DNA of 64,000 nt from Hofstenia miamia (taxonomy: Eukaryota > Xenacoelomorpha > Acoela). Under the pieces are notes generated by a model. That model was not told the DNA's origin. It searched no databases and was given only the letters and a program-made list of their open reading frames with translations. The DNA lies in contig SCFE01000030.1 of the NCBI GenBank assembly GCA_004352715.1, positions 488,299 to 552,298 on the forward strand, written 5' to 3'. Positions 12,358-60,537 of this stretch are shown in pieces (within the stretch, counting starts at the first letter, position 1; each line of letters opens with the position of its first letter). A program made the position numbers and the translations under genes.

Positions 12358-13490
12358 GTATATATATAGTCGTGTGTGTATTGAAGAGAACTAGAATATT
12401 TCAAATATAATATGTCAAACAATTGCATTGANATATATATATATATATATGTATATATATAGTCGTGTGTGTATTGAAGAGAACTAGAATATTTCAAATA
12501 TAATATGTCAAACAATTGCATTGAAACACAAATATTATTTATCATTGTTATCTTCCGACAAATCAGTGAGTTTAACAGCACCTTCTGCTTCAAAGTGAAC
12601 GGCAAAATCTGTTGCAGAACCAATCTCATTGTTCACATAAGGCCCCTCGCAAACGATATAACTTTTGTTGCTAAAACAATTAAAATAATAAACCATATTG
12701 GAAGGTTTCAAATTATTTCAAAAGTATCCCATCACATTGTTCGTTATAATTGGTTTACCAACGAAAGTTGTATCGTTTGCGCACTACCCGAAAAATCATC
12801 ATTTTGAAAAACAATTTGAATGACTGACAAGCTGTTCCTTTTTACTAATTTAGCAAGTAATACAATTTAAATTTTTTGAAAGCGAGGAGTAAGACCATTG
12901 GCCAATTATATTGAATAGGTACGTCATTTTCTGCTTTGATTTAGGAAGTTTATATGAAAAGCAATTTTAATTGGGGTTATAATGGAGTTTAGAGTTACAA
13001 TGACAGCACACCAAGTCTCTATTAACTCATGGGGCGAGGTTTCTTCTCCACTCCACCCCACGATATTCATTGGGACAACGCATCAATTACACATTAGAAT
13101 TTTTAGAATTACTTTAACACTAATGTTTTTGTAATATTTTTAGAGAAATTTAATGTGTTTAGGTTACTTAAATGTTAAACCAGCAAAAAGCATTTCATGT
13201 TCAATCAAAACACTGATTTATTTAACATCCATTTCCAGCCTTGAAAGATTTATAGAAAAATTTCAATAATTCACAATGTTTTATGTGTAATGTTTGTAAG
13301 TACAATTTTTAAAATTAATTGCACAAACGCATTAATTCCATGTAGAAAATGAATAATTTTATGTAATCAACTATTTTATCAACATTGTACAACTCGTCTG
13401 GTTTGATAATTTACTATCTACAAGAATTAATTTCAAAAACATTCTCAAAGAATTATTGACTTGTAAGCTTACTATTATTGCAAAGCAAGA
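12120..13490. other. AT-rich intergenic DNA with microsatellite and gap duplication
   Basis: It contains (TA)n at about 12326-12354. A 75-bp segment at 12357-12431 recurs on the far side of a single N at 12432, which looks like unmerged contig ends. No gene recognised. Confidence 0.5.
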
Positions 13491-13494
13491 TATC

Positions 13495-13682
13495 TACCAC
13501 AGGCAACCCCGCCTAAGTCGGATCGACTCGGACCAATGAAAATAATCCGACTTACCAGAAATCCAAGATATAATTTGGCTTGTACTACACATTGGAGTTT
13601 GTCTGTTCTTTATTAATGGTAAGAGTTACGCGAAAATCCGAATTAGTTATATCCGAATTAGTAGAGTTTTGGCTGTAGAATA
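13495..13682. repeat. Possible short pogo/Tigger-like MITE
   Basis: The left part carries two spaced TCGGA motifs (TAAGTCGGAT, ACTCGGACC). The right part carries the inverse, ATCCGAATTAG twice. This arrangement of inverted subterminal motifs over about 190 bp suggests a small non-autonomous element. Ends and target duplication are unresolved. Confidence 0.3.
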
Positions 13683-14658
13683 CTAAAATCTATCGACATA
13701 ACCACTGCATGAATTCCCTCAATAGATGTCCCTCATATCTACTCATTTTTTATTTTTTAAAAGTTGATGGATTGTTTTTATTGGTGTTTTTATAATATAC
13801 TTACTGCTGCGATGTTATATCTGATAATGTCAAGAAGAACGCCGCGAAGCAATTTACATATTTTGAGCAAGAAAATAAGACTATATTTTTAGTTTTTCGG
13901 GTAAATGCATGCATACTAAGAAATTCTGAGATGTACTTAATAATACTTTTGAGGATAATATAAGAGTTTTTATGAGCTATTGATTTTCATACTTGTACAT
14001 ATCATAAGACCTTGCACACAATGTTCACTAGCACTAATTATTCGTCCTTTGAGGACAGAAAATGAATCGGCAATGAATGTAAATCCTACTTAGGTATGCT
14101 GCGATTTATATTGTTCAATATTTACTATCATGGAATACATTTGTTTTCTTAGAAATAATGCATTGTTAAGCTTTGGAATCGCTTTTCCTTGTGTGGTTGA
14201 CAATGTTCATTTAATTCTTGGCTGTGAAAACCCTATGGCTTCAGCAAAATGTACAAAATGCCAACTTGGAGATATTTTTATACCAAAGCGCACAGAACTA
14301 GATCAGCAACAATCATGAAACCAACTAAATGGCGAAAATCTTGGTAATGGGGATTTGAAAAAAATTAAGGCCAAAATAATCCTACGAACATTTTGTATAC
14401 ATAAGAAATTTGCAGTAGTTTAAAATCACTCCATTTTGTAATGAGCATGGATAAATCATCATTGAAAAGAAATTGTAGTTGTTTCTAATTTTACCAAATG
14501 CTTGAATTATTTTTTCATGTTTGTATTAACCGTTATATTATATAATTAAATCGTTGAGTGAATCTTTAAATGTTACTGTACTTGTAGTAAATAATATTAC
14601 TAAATGGATTAAAAATTAATCAGTAATCTATTTACTCAAAATGAGTTGTCAAAACACG

Positions 14659-49360
<34,702 letters not shown>

Positions 49361-49810
49361 ACAGGCTCCTAAAATATTGCCATTGTAATGTATAATATAT
49401 ATATATATATATATAGGATCAAATTTACGTTTGCAGCAAAATTTGCCGATCAAACAGTTAAAATTTGGCTGCACATCAGTGGGGGGGTAATTTCTACCCA
49501 AAGCCAACCGGGATTGTATACTTGATTCCTAACTCTACTCGACAATGCTATTACACCAAATCAATAAATCATTGTGTTGTCTGATTTTAAGCGACTGTCC
49601 AAACTAATCACTGATAGTTTAGTTACATTGCATTGTATGCAAATACTTTAAATACATTATCAACAGAAAATTAATTACACTTGCCAAACGGTTTTCGCCA
49701 AAAAACTAGGACATCTAAATTTTTTCGTTTTCTAAATTTTTACTTTATAAATGACAAGAACGTATAATTCTTTAAATCAATAAATTAATCAAGATTCCAT
49801 ACTATTATCC

Positions 49811-49905
49811 AAGGTGGCATACCTGATCCGAGGTGCAAAAATTTTTTTCCGTACCTGACCGTCAAAATCAATTTGGCTAAAATCGAGTACCCGATGGCCA
49901 TCGCT
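49811..49905. repeat. Short CCCGA/CCTGA repeat fragment
   Basis: TACCTGATCCGAGG, TACCTGACCGTC and GAGTACCCGATGG recur within 95 bp, similar in style to the CCCGA-rich MITE at 45821. Ends unresolved. Confidence 0.3.
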
Positions 49906-50892
49906 AATAACAGTACAACATCAAGTGTGTTGCGCAGAAATATTCAAAAAAATATTCATGTCAATTAAAATTCGGCAATTTTAAACGATTGAATGCAATA
50001 TAGATTTACTTTTCTATCTTGTTCAAATCCAAATAAAATCAAGTCATCCAAGAGTACACATGACATTGAACTATCCAAATGTGTCAAAGCAAACTTCAGG
50101 GCAGAAAAGACCCTCACAGATTGGAGTGGAGCATCCCGGTGCAAGAATAGTGACATACAAAGCAAGAACTGAAGGCGTAATTGTAAGAGCATCAGCAAAC
50201 TGAACTAGAACCACAACCATTGGCAGTTTAATTGAAGAAAAAAAAAATATATATATATTCGCTATAACCAATATTTCGCGCCACTCTTTGTACGGAGACC
50301 TTTTTGCCGCTAAGCGGTGTGCACTATAAATCGAAGTTGAGCATGTTATAGTTGTTAGCAGTGGCGTAGAGTGGATAATTTTGGACTAGGAGCCACCTGA
50401 TTTCATGTTAATTCAAACTTATTTCATGCACACCTATACTGATTTTGCAATGTGAAATCAACATATCTACATGGTCATTGTTATACAACATGTACATTTT
50501 CATTTTCTACATGCCCACTTCAGTGGGCCAAGTTTTGTACTATTAAATTTTAATCATTGATATCCAAAAGTTGTGGTGGTGGTTTTTGGTAAAAGTGTTG
50601 TAGCTCTAGTATATGCTAAAATCTCAAACCATCTCAATCAATAGTAATATCCATAATTCGATTTTTAGCGTTTACAAGCAACAATTTGTGCGCTTTGATT
50701 TTCAAACCTTTCAGTATGGTGAAGCTCTGCCATGCCACTTTTCAAAATTACGGTAGAAGATTAATGTATTAGATTGACCAAGTTCATCATCTGTTCTTAT
50801 AAATAATAGCAAAAACTTGGGCATAATCTTGTAGATGAAATACTAAGCAAAATTATAGAACCGAGGATTTTGAAAAATTTTTGTCAGCAGTA

Positions 50893-51466
50893 GACTTGTC
50901 AACGCCTCGGCTCGGCTCGCCACATAGAACCGTTCAATGAGGCTCGTTTTAGCTCGATATTTTTTCAAAAAAATACTGCATTCTCAGAAATTTTTAAATA
51001 GCTTTTCCTAATTATTTAATAAACATTTTAAAATATGATTATAAAAAGGTATATTTAATAAAAAAATAAGAAAAATCTGCATAAGCAAATTAAAAATCAG
51101 AACTATAAATTGGCTCGGCTTAATAATGGCTCGTTTTGGGCTTGTTGTATATCAAATGCTCTGCTCAAGCTCGGCTCGGCNNNNNNNNNNNNNNNNNNNN
51201 NNNNNNNNNNNNNNNNNNNNNNNNNNNNNNNNNNNNNNNNNNNNNNNNNNNNNNNNNNNNNNNNNNNNNNNNNNNNNNNNNNNNNNNNNNNNNNNNNNNN
51301 NNNNNNNNNNNNNNNNNNNNNNNNNNNNNNNNNNNNNNNNNNNNNNNNNNNNNNNNNNNNNNNNNNNNNNNNNNNNNNNNATCAAATGCTCTGCTCAAGC
51401 TCGGCTCGGCTCGGCTCAGCTCGCCTCGGTTCGGTTCGTTAGAAGCTCGGCTCATTGACAAGTCTG
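50893..51466. mobile_element. hAT-type MITE, copy 4, interrupted by a 200-N gap
   Basis: It starts GACTTGTCAACGCCTCGG and ends GCTCATTGACAAGTCTG. The interior matches copy 3 closely. The 30 bp before the gap (51151-51180) recur after it (51381-51410), so the gap is probably an unresolved overlap or an expanded GGCTC repeat. Flanking CAGTAGA is partly duplicated. Confidence 0.8.
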
Positions 51467-51479
51467 CAGTAGATATGTA

Positions 51480-53450
51480 GTGTATTCACAAATGCATGCA
51501 ATACTTGTTAATATTTCTATATAAATATTAATATAATAATATAATATAGAAAATGGAAAATAAAATATAATAGAAATAAAAAATATAATATAATATAAAT
51601 TTGTAATTATTAGGGAAAATGTATAAATATTTTATTTACAATAATTTTATCAATCTAACATAGATTTACAGATGCGCATTTTACTGCTTACCAGAAGAAA
51701 TTATTCCCAGATTTTTTTAAACAAAGAATTTTGATCTATTAAAATTTCATTCAGAAATGATTTATTTCAAATTTTGTTATATACAAACAAACTTAAACAT
51801 TTTATTTCGCAGTGAAAAAATTTTAAACAATATATTTTTGATAAAAAAGGGAACACAATATTATACACCCCTACATGGCAACTACGAGAAGAGAGTTTAC
51901 ACAAAATGATTTTTTAGATGACAATCAAAATATATTTTAAGTTTTTTTCATTCAAATTATGTTATGATATTATGGAAACTCAATTTTATAAAAGCAAAGA
52001 CTTTAAATACATGCAACATTAAATAGGCCGCAGTAGAACGAATTCTAAATCAATGTGTTTTTACAAAGAGCGTAGAGTATATACAAAACATGGTTTTGAA
52101 TGTAGTATTCTCTGTTAGCCCATAGTATTTCGCAAAGAGCCCATCTCTAAATCATCCACGAAATACAATTACTTTCACTCCGTCGTTTCTAGATAGATAT
52201 TGAGCTTGTGACGTTCGTAGCAGTTGTTTAATTAATATGCAACTTTATATATTAAAAGGAATATTTAAGTCAATCACTTCAAAATATGGAAATTTGTATT
52301 ATCTTCAAATATTAAGAGTATTAGTTTAAGATTCTCTATTGGTGACGAGCCCCAAATGGCCAAAAAGAGGCGACTTCACTGGCTGTTAGTGTTACACTAT
52401 ACATGTACAACTATTTCAAATGTAAATTTTTATGACTAGTTGACAAATTTCAGAAAAAATAAGACAAAGGTATTTCTTTAACCTTAAAATGGCAACGAAT
52501 TCTTCAAATTTTCTACGTTTCTGGAAAAAATACACTTTAGTACAAATTTTCAAAATTACTTTCAAGTTCCTCAATAGATGTGTTAATGACTCTGGCTCGA
52601 GATTTCAAAATTTCCTAATAAGCTTATGAATTTTTTTTAAAAATGTGGAAAATAGTATCCTTCCAAAAGAACTCCGGGTTTTTTAATGTTAAGAAGTCAG
52701 TTATTTTAGATGCAATTTCAGCAATAAATATTTCCGAAACATTTTTCAGAAATGTTTGGACATTGACAAATAAAACAGTGCAACATAATATAGTTTGGTT
52801 GTTTATAATGGCGCTAAATTGAAGTTTATCTATGCCATTGTGCCAAGCCAAAATCATGGTGGATGGCAGTACTCGAGGTGCGGAGTTTTTCACTAGTAAA
52901 CACTTCGTGCAGCCCAAATGGAGGCGGCAAATCCGGGTTGGCGCTAAATCGAAAAGCACTAAATCGAGTGTATACCGTACTGTATGTATATATTCGCTAA
53001 CAGAGCTCATTGAAAATTTGAAAAATTTTCGATTTTTTATAGTACATCCCATCTTTTCCAAATCCTCGATGAAACACTGGGATATTTACAAAGAGGATGT
53101 TAGATGATTAGATACTCAATATGGAGATAAAAAATAAGATTTTGTTATATTCTGAATGCTAATTTCAGTACATATTTATTATTACTATTAGAATTTTTAT
53201 TATTAATCGAATGAGCTCAATAGTGAGATTTCAGAAATTTATATTGATAATAAAAAATTTAGCGATAAAAAAAGGATACTAAATAATTTAAATCAGACAT
53301 TTTAAAAATTAGGTAACTTCAATTGTCCTAAAACTCCTCTATCTTAGGCAATCAAATTGTAAAATAACGTGTCAAATTAGGTTACTTACCCTAAAAAAAT
53401 TAAAAATTATTGTCCAAAATTTAGACGTTAATAAGTCTTTTTTTCCACTC
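51480..53450. other. AT-rich DNA with one possible small MITE
   Basis: Mostly featureless. At 52801-52985 the motifs GGCGCTAAATTGAAG and GGCGCTAAATCGAAAAGCAC, then ATCGAGTGTATACCG, suggest a Tigger-like fragment next to TA. Minus ORF 52624-53061 (145 codons) crosses it and has no recognised family. Confidence 0.35.
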
Positions 53451-53489
53451 ATTTACCTTACTATATTATTACGAAATTTTTTCATGCAT

Positions 53490-54960
53490 TTGGTGAACAT
53501 TTATCATTTGCATTTAATCAATGTATAGTTGAAAACGAATTTCCGGAAATAAAGAAAAAGTCAGAGATAACAGCTTTGTATAAAAATGGAGAACCTCTCA
53601 TTGCTAAAAATTATAGGCCATAGTAAATTATTCAAAAAATTATTGCACATTCAAATCAACCAACACCTTGAATCTGAGAATATCCTATCAGCTAAACAAT
53701 ATGGCTTCAGGGCTTAACATAGTACAAGTGATGCAATAATTTCAATTACTGAAAAATATTATCAAATAAATCTAAAAATAAATCCAGTTTCATACCCCTC
53801 CTAGGTTTGAACAAGGCTTTTGAAATTTTGGCGATTAAACTTAAAAATTATGGATTTCAACAAAATTCAATTACGTTACTTATGAGTTTTTTAGAAAATA
53901 GAAAACAGCATGTTTTAATGAATAATATGAAATGTGATAATATCAAAACCGATCGAGGAGTGCCTCAAGGCACAGTTCTAGGGCCAATTTTATTTGCAAT
54001 ATATGTAAATAACATAATTAAGCATATAAATCATAGTAAAATATATATAGTAAAATATATAGTAAAATATATAGTAAAATATAGTATAGTAAAATATATA
54101 CATTTTCTAATGATACTTGCCTCATAAATACAGATAATAATGCATTTACGGCCACAAAAAAATTACAAAGTGATATTGAAAATCTTTCTATGTATTTCTT
54201 ATCCAATCAATTAAAATTTTGAATTGAAAAAACGCAATTCATTATATTTTCGCTTAATTACGTACAAGAAAGAATTGTTCCAATAAATCAAAGTGATCAT
54301 GTTACATATTTAGGTGTTGATATTGACAAACATTTAAAATTTGATAAATTTCTCCTAAAAAAAAGTTACAAAAATGGCTTTTGGCGTTAGATACTTATAC
54401 CACCGTAGAAANNNNNNNNNNNNNNNNNNNNNTGTTACATATTTAGGTGTTGATATTGACAAACATTTAAAATTTGATAAATTTCTCCTAAAAAAAAGTT
54501 ACAAAAATGGCTTTTGGCGTTAGATACTTATACCACCGTAGAAATTTTGGTCACATTATCACGTTCAATTATTAAATGCCTTTTGTTTATCGCAATTACA
54601 TTATTGTTCATTTTTATTTATAAATTTAAATACAAAAACCGCTATTAATTATCAAAAACTTTTAATTGGTCATTAAAAACATTAAATTTTGCACGTAAGC
54701 ATGATCGTTGTTAGTGAATAGAGACGAAAGTATAATATATTATCCCCGCTATATCAATCACAATTCCATGCAGCTTAAGCATAAATATGGCCAAGAATAT
54801 CTTTCTTTTCTTGATAATTGCACGACCACATAAATTTATTTGTAGCAGTATTTTCTATCCTAGCTTTCACCGAGCTGCTTCTAATATTCGAAATGATTTA
54901 GAAAATGAGATTAGAGTAGAAAAAATTACAAAAAAAATAGAAAAAAATTAAAAATTGTAT
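53490..54960 (+). pseudogene. Third LINE fragment (RT), plus strand
   Basis: RT pieces: FPEIKKKSEITALYKNGEP (near 53540), LKNYGFQQNSITLLMSFLEN (53840-53905), DRGVPQGTVLGPILFAIYVN (near 53950-54010), then VTYLGVDIDKHLKFDKFL (near 54303) and the end of the thumb. The YADD region is replaced by a repeated TAGTAAAATATA run near 54035-54100. The stretch 54300-54411 recurs at 54433-54544 around a 21-N gap, an assembly artefact. Jockey/CR1-like. Confidence 0.75.
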
Positions 54961-54999
54961 TTTTAGATCGACAAAATACAATCTGAGACAAAACATGCT

Positions 55000-57900
55000 G
55001 AACACATTTACTGATTTTTTACACTGAGCTCACAGCATACAAAGATACATAAAGTTATAATTGTTATATATTTTATATTTAGTTTGTAGTTTAAATGTAT
55101 CTGTTAGCAAATATATTGTCTTGACTCTTGCTATTATTATTTTCATTTTTATTATTATTATTATTATTAAAATTAGGTTCGAACAGCCAAATTAAAGGAG
55201 AACTAGTGCATGCAAAAATATTTCTTGACTTCTGTTTGAGATTAAATCTAGGTATACTAATTGTAACATCTGGTGGCAAGTTTTCGATGAGCTTAAAGAT
55301 AATCAACTTGGTATTCAATATAAAGGGGAATAACCTATGAATGAAATTCTTCGTTTTAGAAGAGTTTTCCATTAAGAAATTTAATATTTATTTTAATTGG
55401 AAGTTATACTGCTTAACTCAGTAAATAATATATTTGCGTAGTTAAGGTGAATCTGACTCATAAGAACTGCATGGAAAATTTTAATTACCGACTGTGGTGG
55501 TAACTACTAGTGCCATGCTTCTAATACATACAGTTAATTTTTCTAATTATTAATAAATGTTTACTAGCACATTAGCACAATTAAGAGTTACTTCAGAAGT
55601 ATGTTTTAATTTCATTAATGAGCAATTTATGCATACAAAAATATTTTTAGAATTTGCTACAATTTGAGGTTAAAGATTTCGTTGCCAAATCCATTAATAT
55701 ATTATCGCTGAATATATAAATATCATCGCCATATTGATTTGAATTGCAATCTATTACATCATTTATGCCTATACATTATAATATACATCTGATTAATGCA
55801 TTTATAAACATGATTATTGGCGCAGATGCATATCAGTAAGTAGGATTCTATTAATCAGTGCGCTTCAAAAAAAGCATATATCAATTTTGTTATTTTTAAC
55901 AAATTTAATATTTTTTACTGAGAATGGCAATTACAAAATAGCATTTACCAATGCATCAAACGTGTCATAAAATTATTTGATAAGAGGTTCTAAACTGGAG
56001 AAACAGTTTAACAAGATCCACATTTAAGCTATTTTCTTTATATTTATTCTTATCAATAAATGTTAAACTACAAACACAAAACCTCATCAAATACAAAAAT
56101 TACAAAAGTGGTCTAGATTTTGGTTAAGGGTTAGGGCTAGGGTTGATTTTATAAAGCCCTAAAAACAATTTTTAAAAAAATGGAAATTTAAAAAACCATT
56201 AAAACTATTATATTAAAATTTTCACAGACCAAATTTTTAGGAATCGAGAATATCAGAATATCAATTTTCCATTCCGAGTCCATGGACTCGAAGGGCCCTA
56301 ATATATATATATATANNNNNNNNNNNNNNNNNNNNNNNNNNNNNNNNNNNNNNNNNNNNNNNNNNNNNNNNNNNNNNNNNNNNNNNNNNNNNNNNNNNNN
56401 NNNNNNNNNNNNNNNNNNNNNNNNNNNNNNNNNNNNNNNNNNNNNNNNNNNNNNNNATATATATTTAGTTTAGTACTATTTGCAAGCTATGAGTTCTCAT
56501 TATTTTGAAGTAGAGTATAACTTTAGTTTAATGTGTTTCTCCTTGAAAATTCGCGAGACTGGAATTAACAACGCGCAAGCATTGAAAACCGGATACTTTC
56601 ATTTCAACATTAAATATGTAACAAAGGATTAGACATCAAGGCACAATCACAGCTGAGAAGTCATCTTCAATAATGAACCTGAAGGCGCTCTTCTAGCTAG
56701 TGCCCGCTGCTATAGAGGATATATACTCTTATAAATGTCGATTTTGAAGTACAACTTGGAATAATAAAGGAATAACTTCAAATTAGATCACAAAGTTCTT
56801 ACCACTTGCGTTTTACAATAATATATATATTGCATTTTAGGAGGTTTTTCGATAACGTGAGGCAGTAATTACGTTTTATTAGCTATTTTTAAAATATAAT
56901 TCCTGAAAATCATGCTTTGGTTTGCCTCCAAATATTTGAGAGGCATATTTGATATCATTCTAGAGTCAAAGTTAATTACTCGCAATCTTAAATTCACTGA
57001 ATACTAATACATCTATTGGTTCTTGATTACAATTTGGTAAAATCTGGAGATATTTTTAGAGACATTGAATTACAATTCGTTTGGACTAAGAAATATTCTT
57101 GCATTTCGTACTCCCTACGATTCTCAGCCAGTGATATAAAATATAACTATTAATGAATTTATAAGAAACAATGACGTACCATAAAAAATTAGTAATTATT
57201 CAGCTTCGTCGAATAGCAACGTAATGGTAATGCGCAATGTAAAATATGTTTTATATTAATCTTTCCCTAATCTAATTGTTGGGAAGTTAATTCTATGTAT
57301 ACGATACGTTAATGGATGTAAGTGCTCTCACCTGTGGAAGATTTATACTTTAAAAATGTATTGTGTGACAGGTGGATTTATTTGCATGAATGGTACTAAG
57401 GATGATTTGCTAAATGTATCTTCGACCAAATTAACTACAATTTCCCCTGCGCAATAGTCAACCAATATCAAATTCAATGTTAAACGCCGTTCTCTGATTT
57501 CTTGTGCAAATTAAAATTATAAAAGCCTATTAATATATCTTATTGAAATGGTAGAAAACTTAAAATTATGTGTCAAGCTCCTATGTGCTTAAATTTGAAA
57601 AAATTATAGATTTAAGTTTAGCACTAGATTATTTAAATGATTGAATTAGGAAAAAAAAATGGTTGATAAAACAAAACTTCCTATATGTGTCAAAATATAA
57701 AAATTCCATTTTAAATATTTTAAGCATTAAATGTGTTATATTTCTTATATAAAGGGGAAATTATCGCAGCCAGGTATTACATCCTGCAAATTTACTGTTT
57801 GTGATGCGACCGGGGGTGTTTCATTTTAAATACGGCCGGCTCGACTCCAATGGAAGAGTGCTGTCAGTGTGTTATATTTTCTGACCAAACCCAAGCAGCT

Positions 57901-58700
57901 TTTACCAAAACTGACGTATCTTCCAACCAAAATAAAAGCTTTCAAGATCTGATTTTTGCTTTGTTGTCTGTCATTATCGAAATGATGATAAAATGTTTTC
58001 TCAAGTAAACTACGTGAAAGAACTTGACTTCCTGATAAATTCTTAGCGATATCATGGAAGGTTATGTTCTAAAGTAAGCAGAAGCCTCATACTATAAGTA
58101 TAGTTAATATTTTGGAAAAAACCCTACGCAGACGCCTTTCTTAAGTCTATGAGCCACTGCCTCAAATCGTTACCCCATTGGTGGGAACCATTCACATTCA
58201 GCTCTAGTGTTTAAACATTTCCTTCATTTATAGTGAGCATGTTTCCGTTGCGTCTATATTACATGCATGCACAATTGTAAGTAACAGTGCTCCAAAAATT
58301 ACCTTTGATTGTTGTAGCTTGTGTTCATAAGCAGTCTCATTCTTATAAGATGAACAAAAATGCTCTGGAAAATCTTCCTTTACTAAATTGCATGGTTACA
58401 TTCTTGATTTCGAAATTCTATAATAACGTGCAGTTCTTATCAAGTCTAAGAAGTAAAAGTGTTCTTGCTTATATTTTCAGATGATCGTTGGCATTTGGAT
58501 TTCTGTTAATGTTTCAAAAAATATCTCCTTACCAATTTTAAAAAAATGGTTAATCATTAAATAATGATTTAGAAATCACAGTGCCCAGAAATAATGATAC
58601 TCATTCTACCATCCCTGCCCCTCGCACACACTTGATTATTATAAAAATTGAGCTGGGTCTTCAGCCACTCAGAATTCTATTAGCATCACATTTATTTTCA
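55000..58700. other. AT-rich DNA, nothing firmly recognised
   Basis: Contains a (TTA)n-type run near 55133-55170, a 141-N gap with (TA)n (56316-56456), and many short ORFs without recognised motifs. A GC-richer spot near 57800-57860 has no identified function. Confidence 0.45.
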
Positions 58701-58718
58701 CGCATTTTCACAAAATTT

Positions 58719-58884
58719 TGAGTTAGTTTAAGACAGACGCTAGTAATTAAAAGTAGATTAAAATCTATTGTGTAACTTCATTACAATTATATATATAAAT
58801 GCACCAACAGATTTTTATGGTAAACCTGAGAACGCAGCATGACACGCGACCGTGTAATTAAATGGTAACAACCAATCACCAACA
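58719..58884 (-). repeat. 3' LTR of the gypsy element
   Basis: Matches 61797-61959 over its whole length with a few substitutions and a small indel (TTAATTACTAGCGTCTG against TTAATTACTAGTGTCTG on the minus strand). Confidence 0.88.
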
Positions 58885-59455
58885 ACCTTTCTTTCCTAAA
58901 TGAGTGTGAAACATAAGGTCCAAAATTTGCGTTTGTTTCCTTTCGCGTACAGGTCTTTTAGTAAAGTTTTCCCTTGCAGCAGTGATATTTTTGTCTTCAT
59001 TGTCGTTCCCCATCCTTACTTCTTCTTCATAGTCATCGTAATATTTTAACTGTGAATGTCTCGGTTTCTGTAGTCTTTTAAGGTGCTGTCGATTTCTTCT
59101 AATAACAATTCCAGATGGCAATTTTATGTAGAACGATCGTGGTGTTTCTGCCACTCCTGACACAATACCTTTTGTTTTTCTACCGCTCAAAGCCATCACC
59201 TCCTCACCAATATGCAGTGGTGGTAGAAGGCGTGCTCCCCTGTCGTAGCATTTNCAGGTGATTAATAATTGACCGGGCACATTTTGATTGTAACTTCTCC
59301 AGAACAATGAGTCTAGAGTAATAGTCAACTGCCACTATGTAATCAGCTTGCTTGAAACTAAACAAATCAAAGCCTATTTTATTCCAGGGAATGCTCGGTC
59401 TTTTATGTGCTACCATCGGCTGCTTTCTGGAGATGGAAGCCTTTTTATCCGACAT
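58876..59455 (-). pseudogene. Gypsy integrase, core start and C-terminal part
   Basis: 59455-59255 begins SDKKASISRKQPM and contains WNKIGFDLFSF and YIVAVDYYSRL, the first catalytic aspartate region. After the N at 59254 the sequence resumes with GARLLPPLHIGEEVMALSG and PRSFYIKLPSGIVIRRNRQH, a typical C-terminal tail. The middle of the core, with the second aspartate and the glutamate, is missing. Confidence 0.8.
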
Positions 59456-59548
59456 GTTTCTATGTAATGTTTTATATCATCAGACATTCCAGGCCAAAAA
59501 TACAATGATTTTGCTATCAAAATCGTTTTATCATATCCAATGTGTGCT

Positions 59549-59917
59549 TCATGTAGTTTTTCTTTGATTATATGTTAGTCCTGGAGGAATTATAATGCGA
59601 TAATTTTTCATGAGGACACCATCTACTTGGTGGATTTCTTCCCTTAATTTCCAAAAAGTTTTTAGCAATGGGGGTTGCTTAAAAGTTCTTTCTGGCCAAC
59701 CTTCTTGAATGCATTGGCGTAGAATTTGGAAATCGTGATTCTTTTCAATTGTTTTCTTCAAGGTGTTGAAAATCTGTAGTAAGAGAGTCTTTGATTTCTT
59801 TAGACAACTTACGCACAGCCCAGGCAATTTCATCGTTTGTTGTTTCATTTTCATTTTGAGTGCACTTAGGGAGTTCCAGTCTTCAAAGGGCGTCTGCAGC
59901 ATACATGAATTTTCCAA
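59549..59917 (-). pseudogene. Gypsy connection and integrase N-terminal region
   Basis: Contains CIQEGWPE and FWKLREEIHQVDGVLMKNYR then IIIPPGL, the standard segment between RNase H and the integrase zinc finger. Its start overlaps the previous frame with a shift. Confidence 0.75.
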
Positions 59918-60537
59918 GGGACATATTTTACTTGGATGTCATGATACATCTGAATTTCTAGCATTAATCTTTGTACACGCGGTGTAGTAAGATGTATCGG
60001 TCTTTTGTGAAGGTTTTCTAGAGGCTTATGATCTGTGTGTATGATAATGTGTATTCCATAGATGTATTCGTGGAATTTTTTACACCCAAATACGATTACC
60101 AGAAGTTCTTTCTCTATTTGTGAATAGTTAATTTCAATGGAGGTCAATGCACGTGCAGCAAAACCACATGGTCTTCCATCTTGTAAAAGGCAGGCTCCTA
60201 AGCCGAATCGTGATGCATCCACTTGTAATGTCGTCGTTTTGTTCTTTCGATCAAAATGTTTCAGTACTGGTTGCGTGCATAGCACTTTTTTTATTTTCTC
60301 AATTGCTTTTGTATGTTCCATTTCCCGTTTGCACTCATTGTCAGATTTCAGCAGCTGCCGCAAAGAATACGTCATGTCAGATAGGTTTGGCAAAAAGGAA
60401 CATAAGAAGTTTACCATTCCTAGGAATCTTTGTAATTTTTTCTTTGTTGAAGGAAGCGGCATTTCATTAATTACTTTTGTTTTCTCGGGATCAGCACAGA
60501 ATCCTTCACGGTTAATAACAAATCCCATATACTTCAC
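59866..60537 (-). pseudogene. Gypsy RT end and RNase H
   Basis: KYMGFVINREGFCADPEK, then LQRFLGMVNFL (RT connection), then TTLQVDASRFGLGACLLQDG and INYSQIEKELLVIVFGCKKF and HTDHKPLE (RNase H catalytic positions present). Intact for 223 codons. Confidence 0.88.

Noticed and set aside
50007-50172. Exon-like minus-strand stretch (acceptor CCTTCAG, donor GTAAAT, SSMSCVLLDDLILFGFEQDR)
   Set aside because: Could look like a 5' exon of HECTD2, but its phase-0 end does not fit the two-base split at the HECTD2 exon 1 acceptor, and no family is recognised.
52624-53061. 145-codon minus-strand ORF
   Set aside because: It spans a likely MITE fragment and shows no family signature; probably chance.
55170-55200. 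GGTTCGAAC, resembling a tRNA B box or T-loop
   Set aside because: No cloverleaf arms or A box around it.
56124-56146. TTAGGG-like motifs (also CTAACCCTAACC near 63911)
   Set aside because: Only two or three imperfect units; not a telomeric array.
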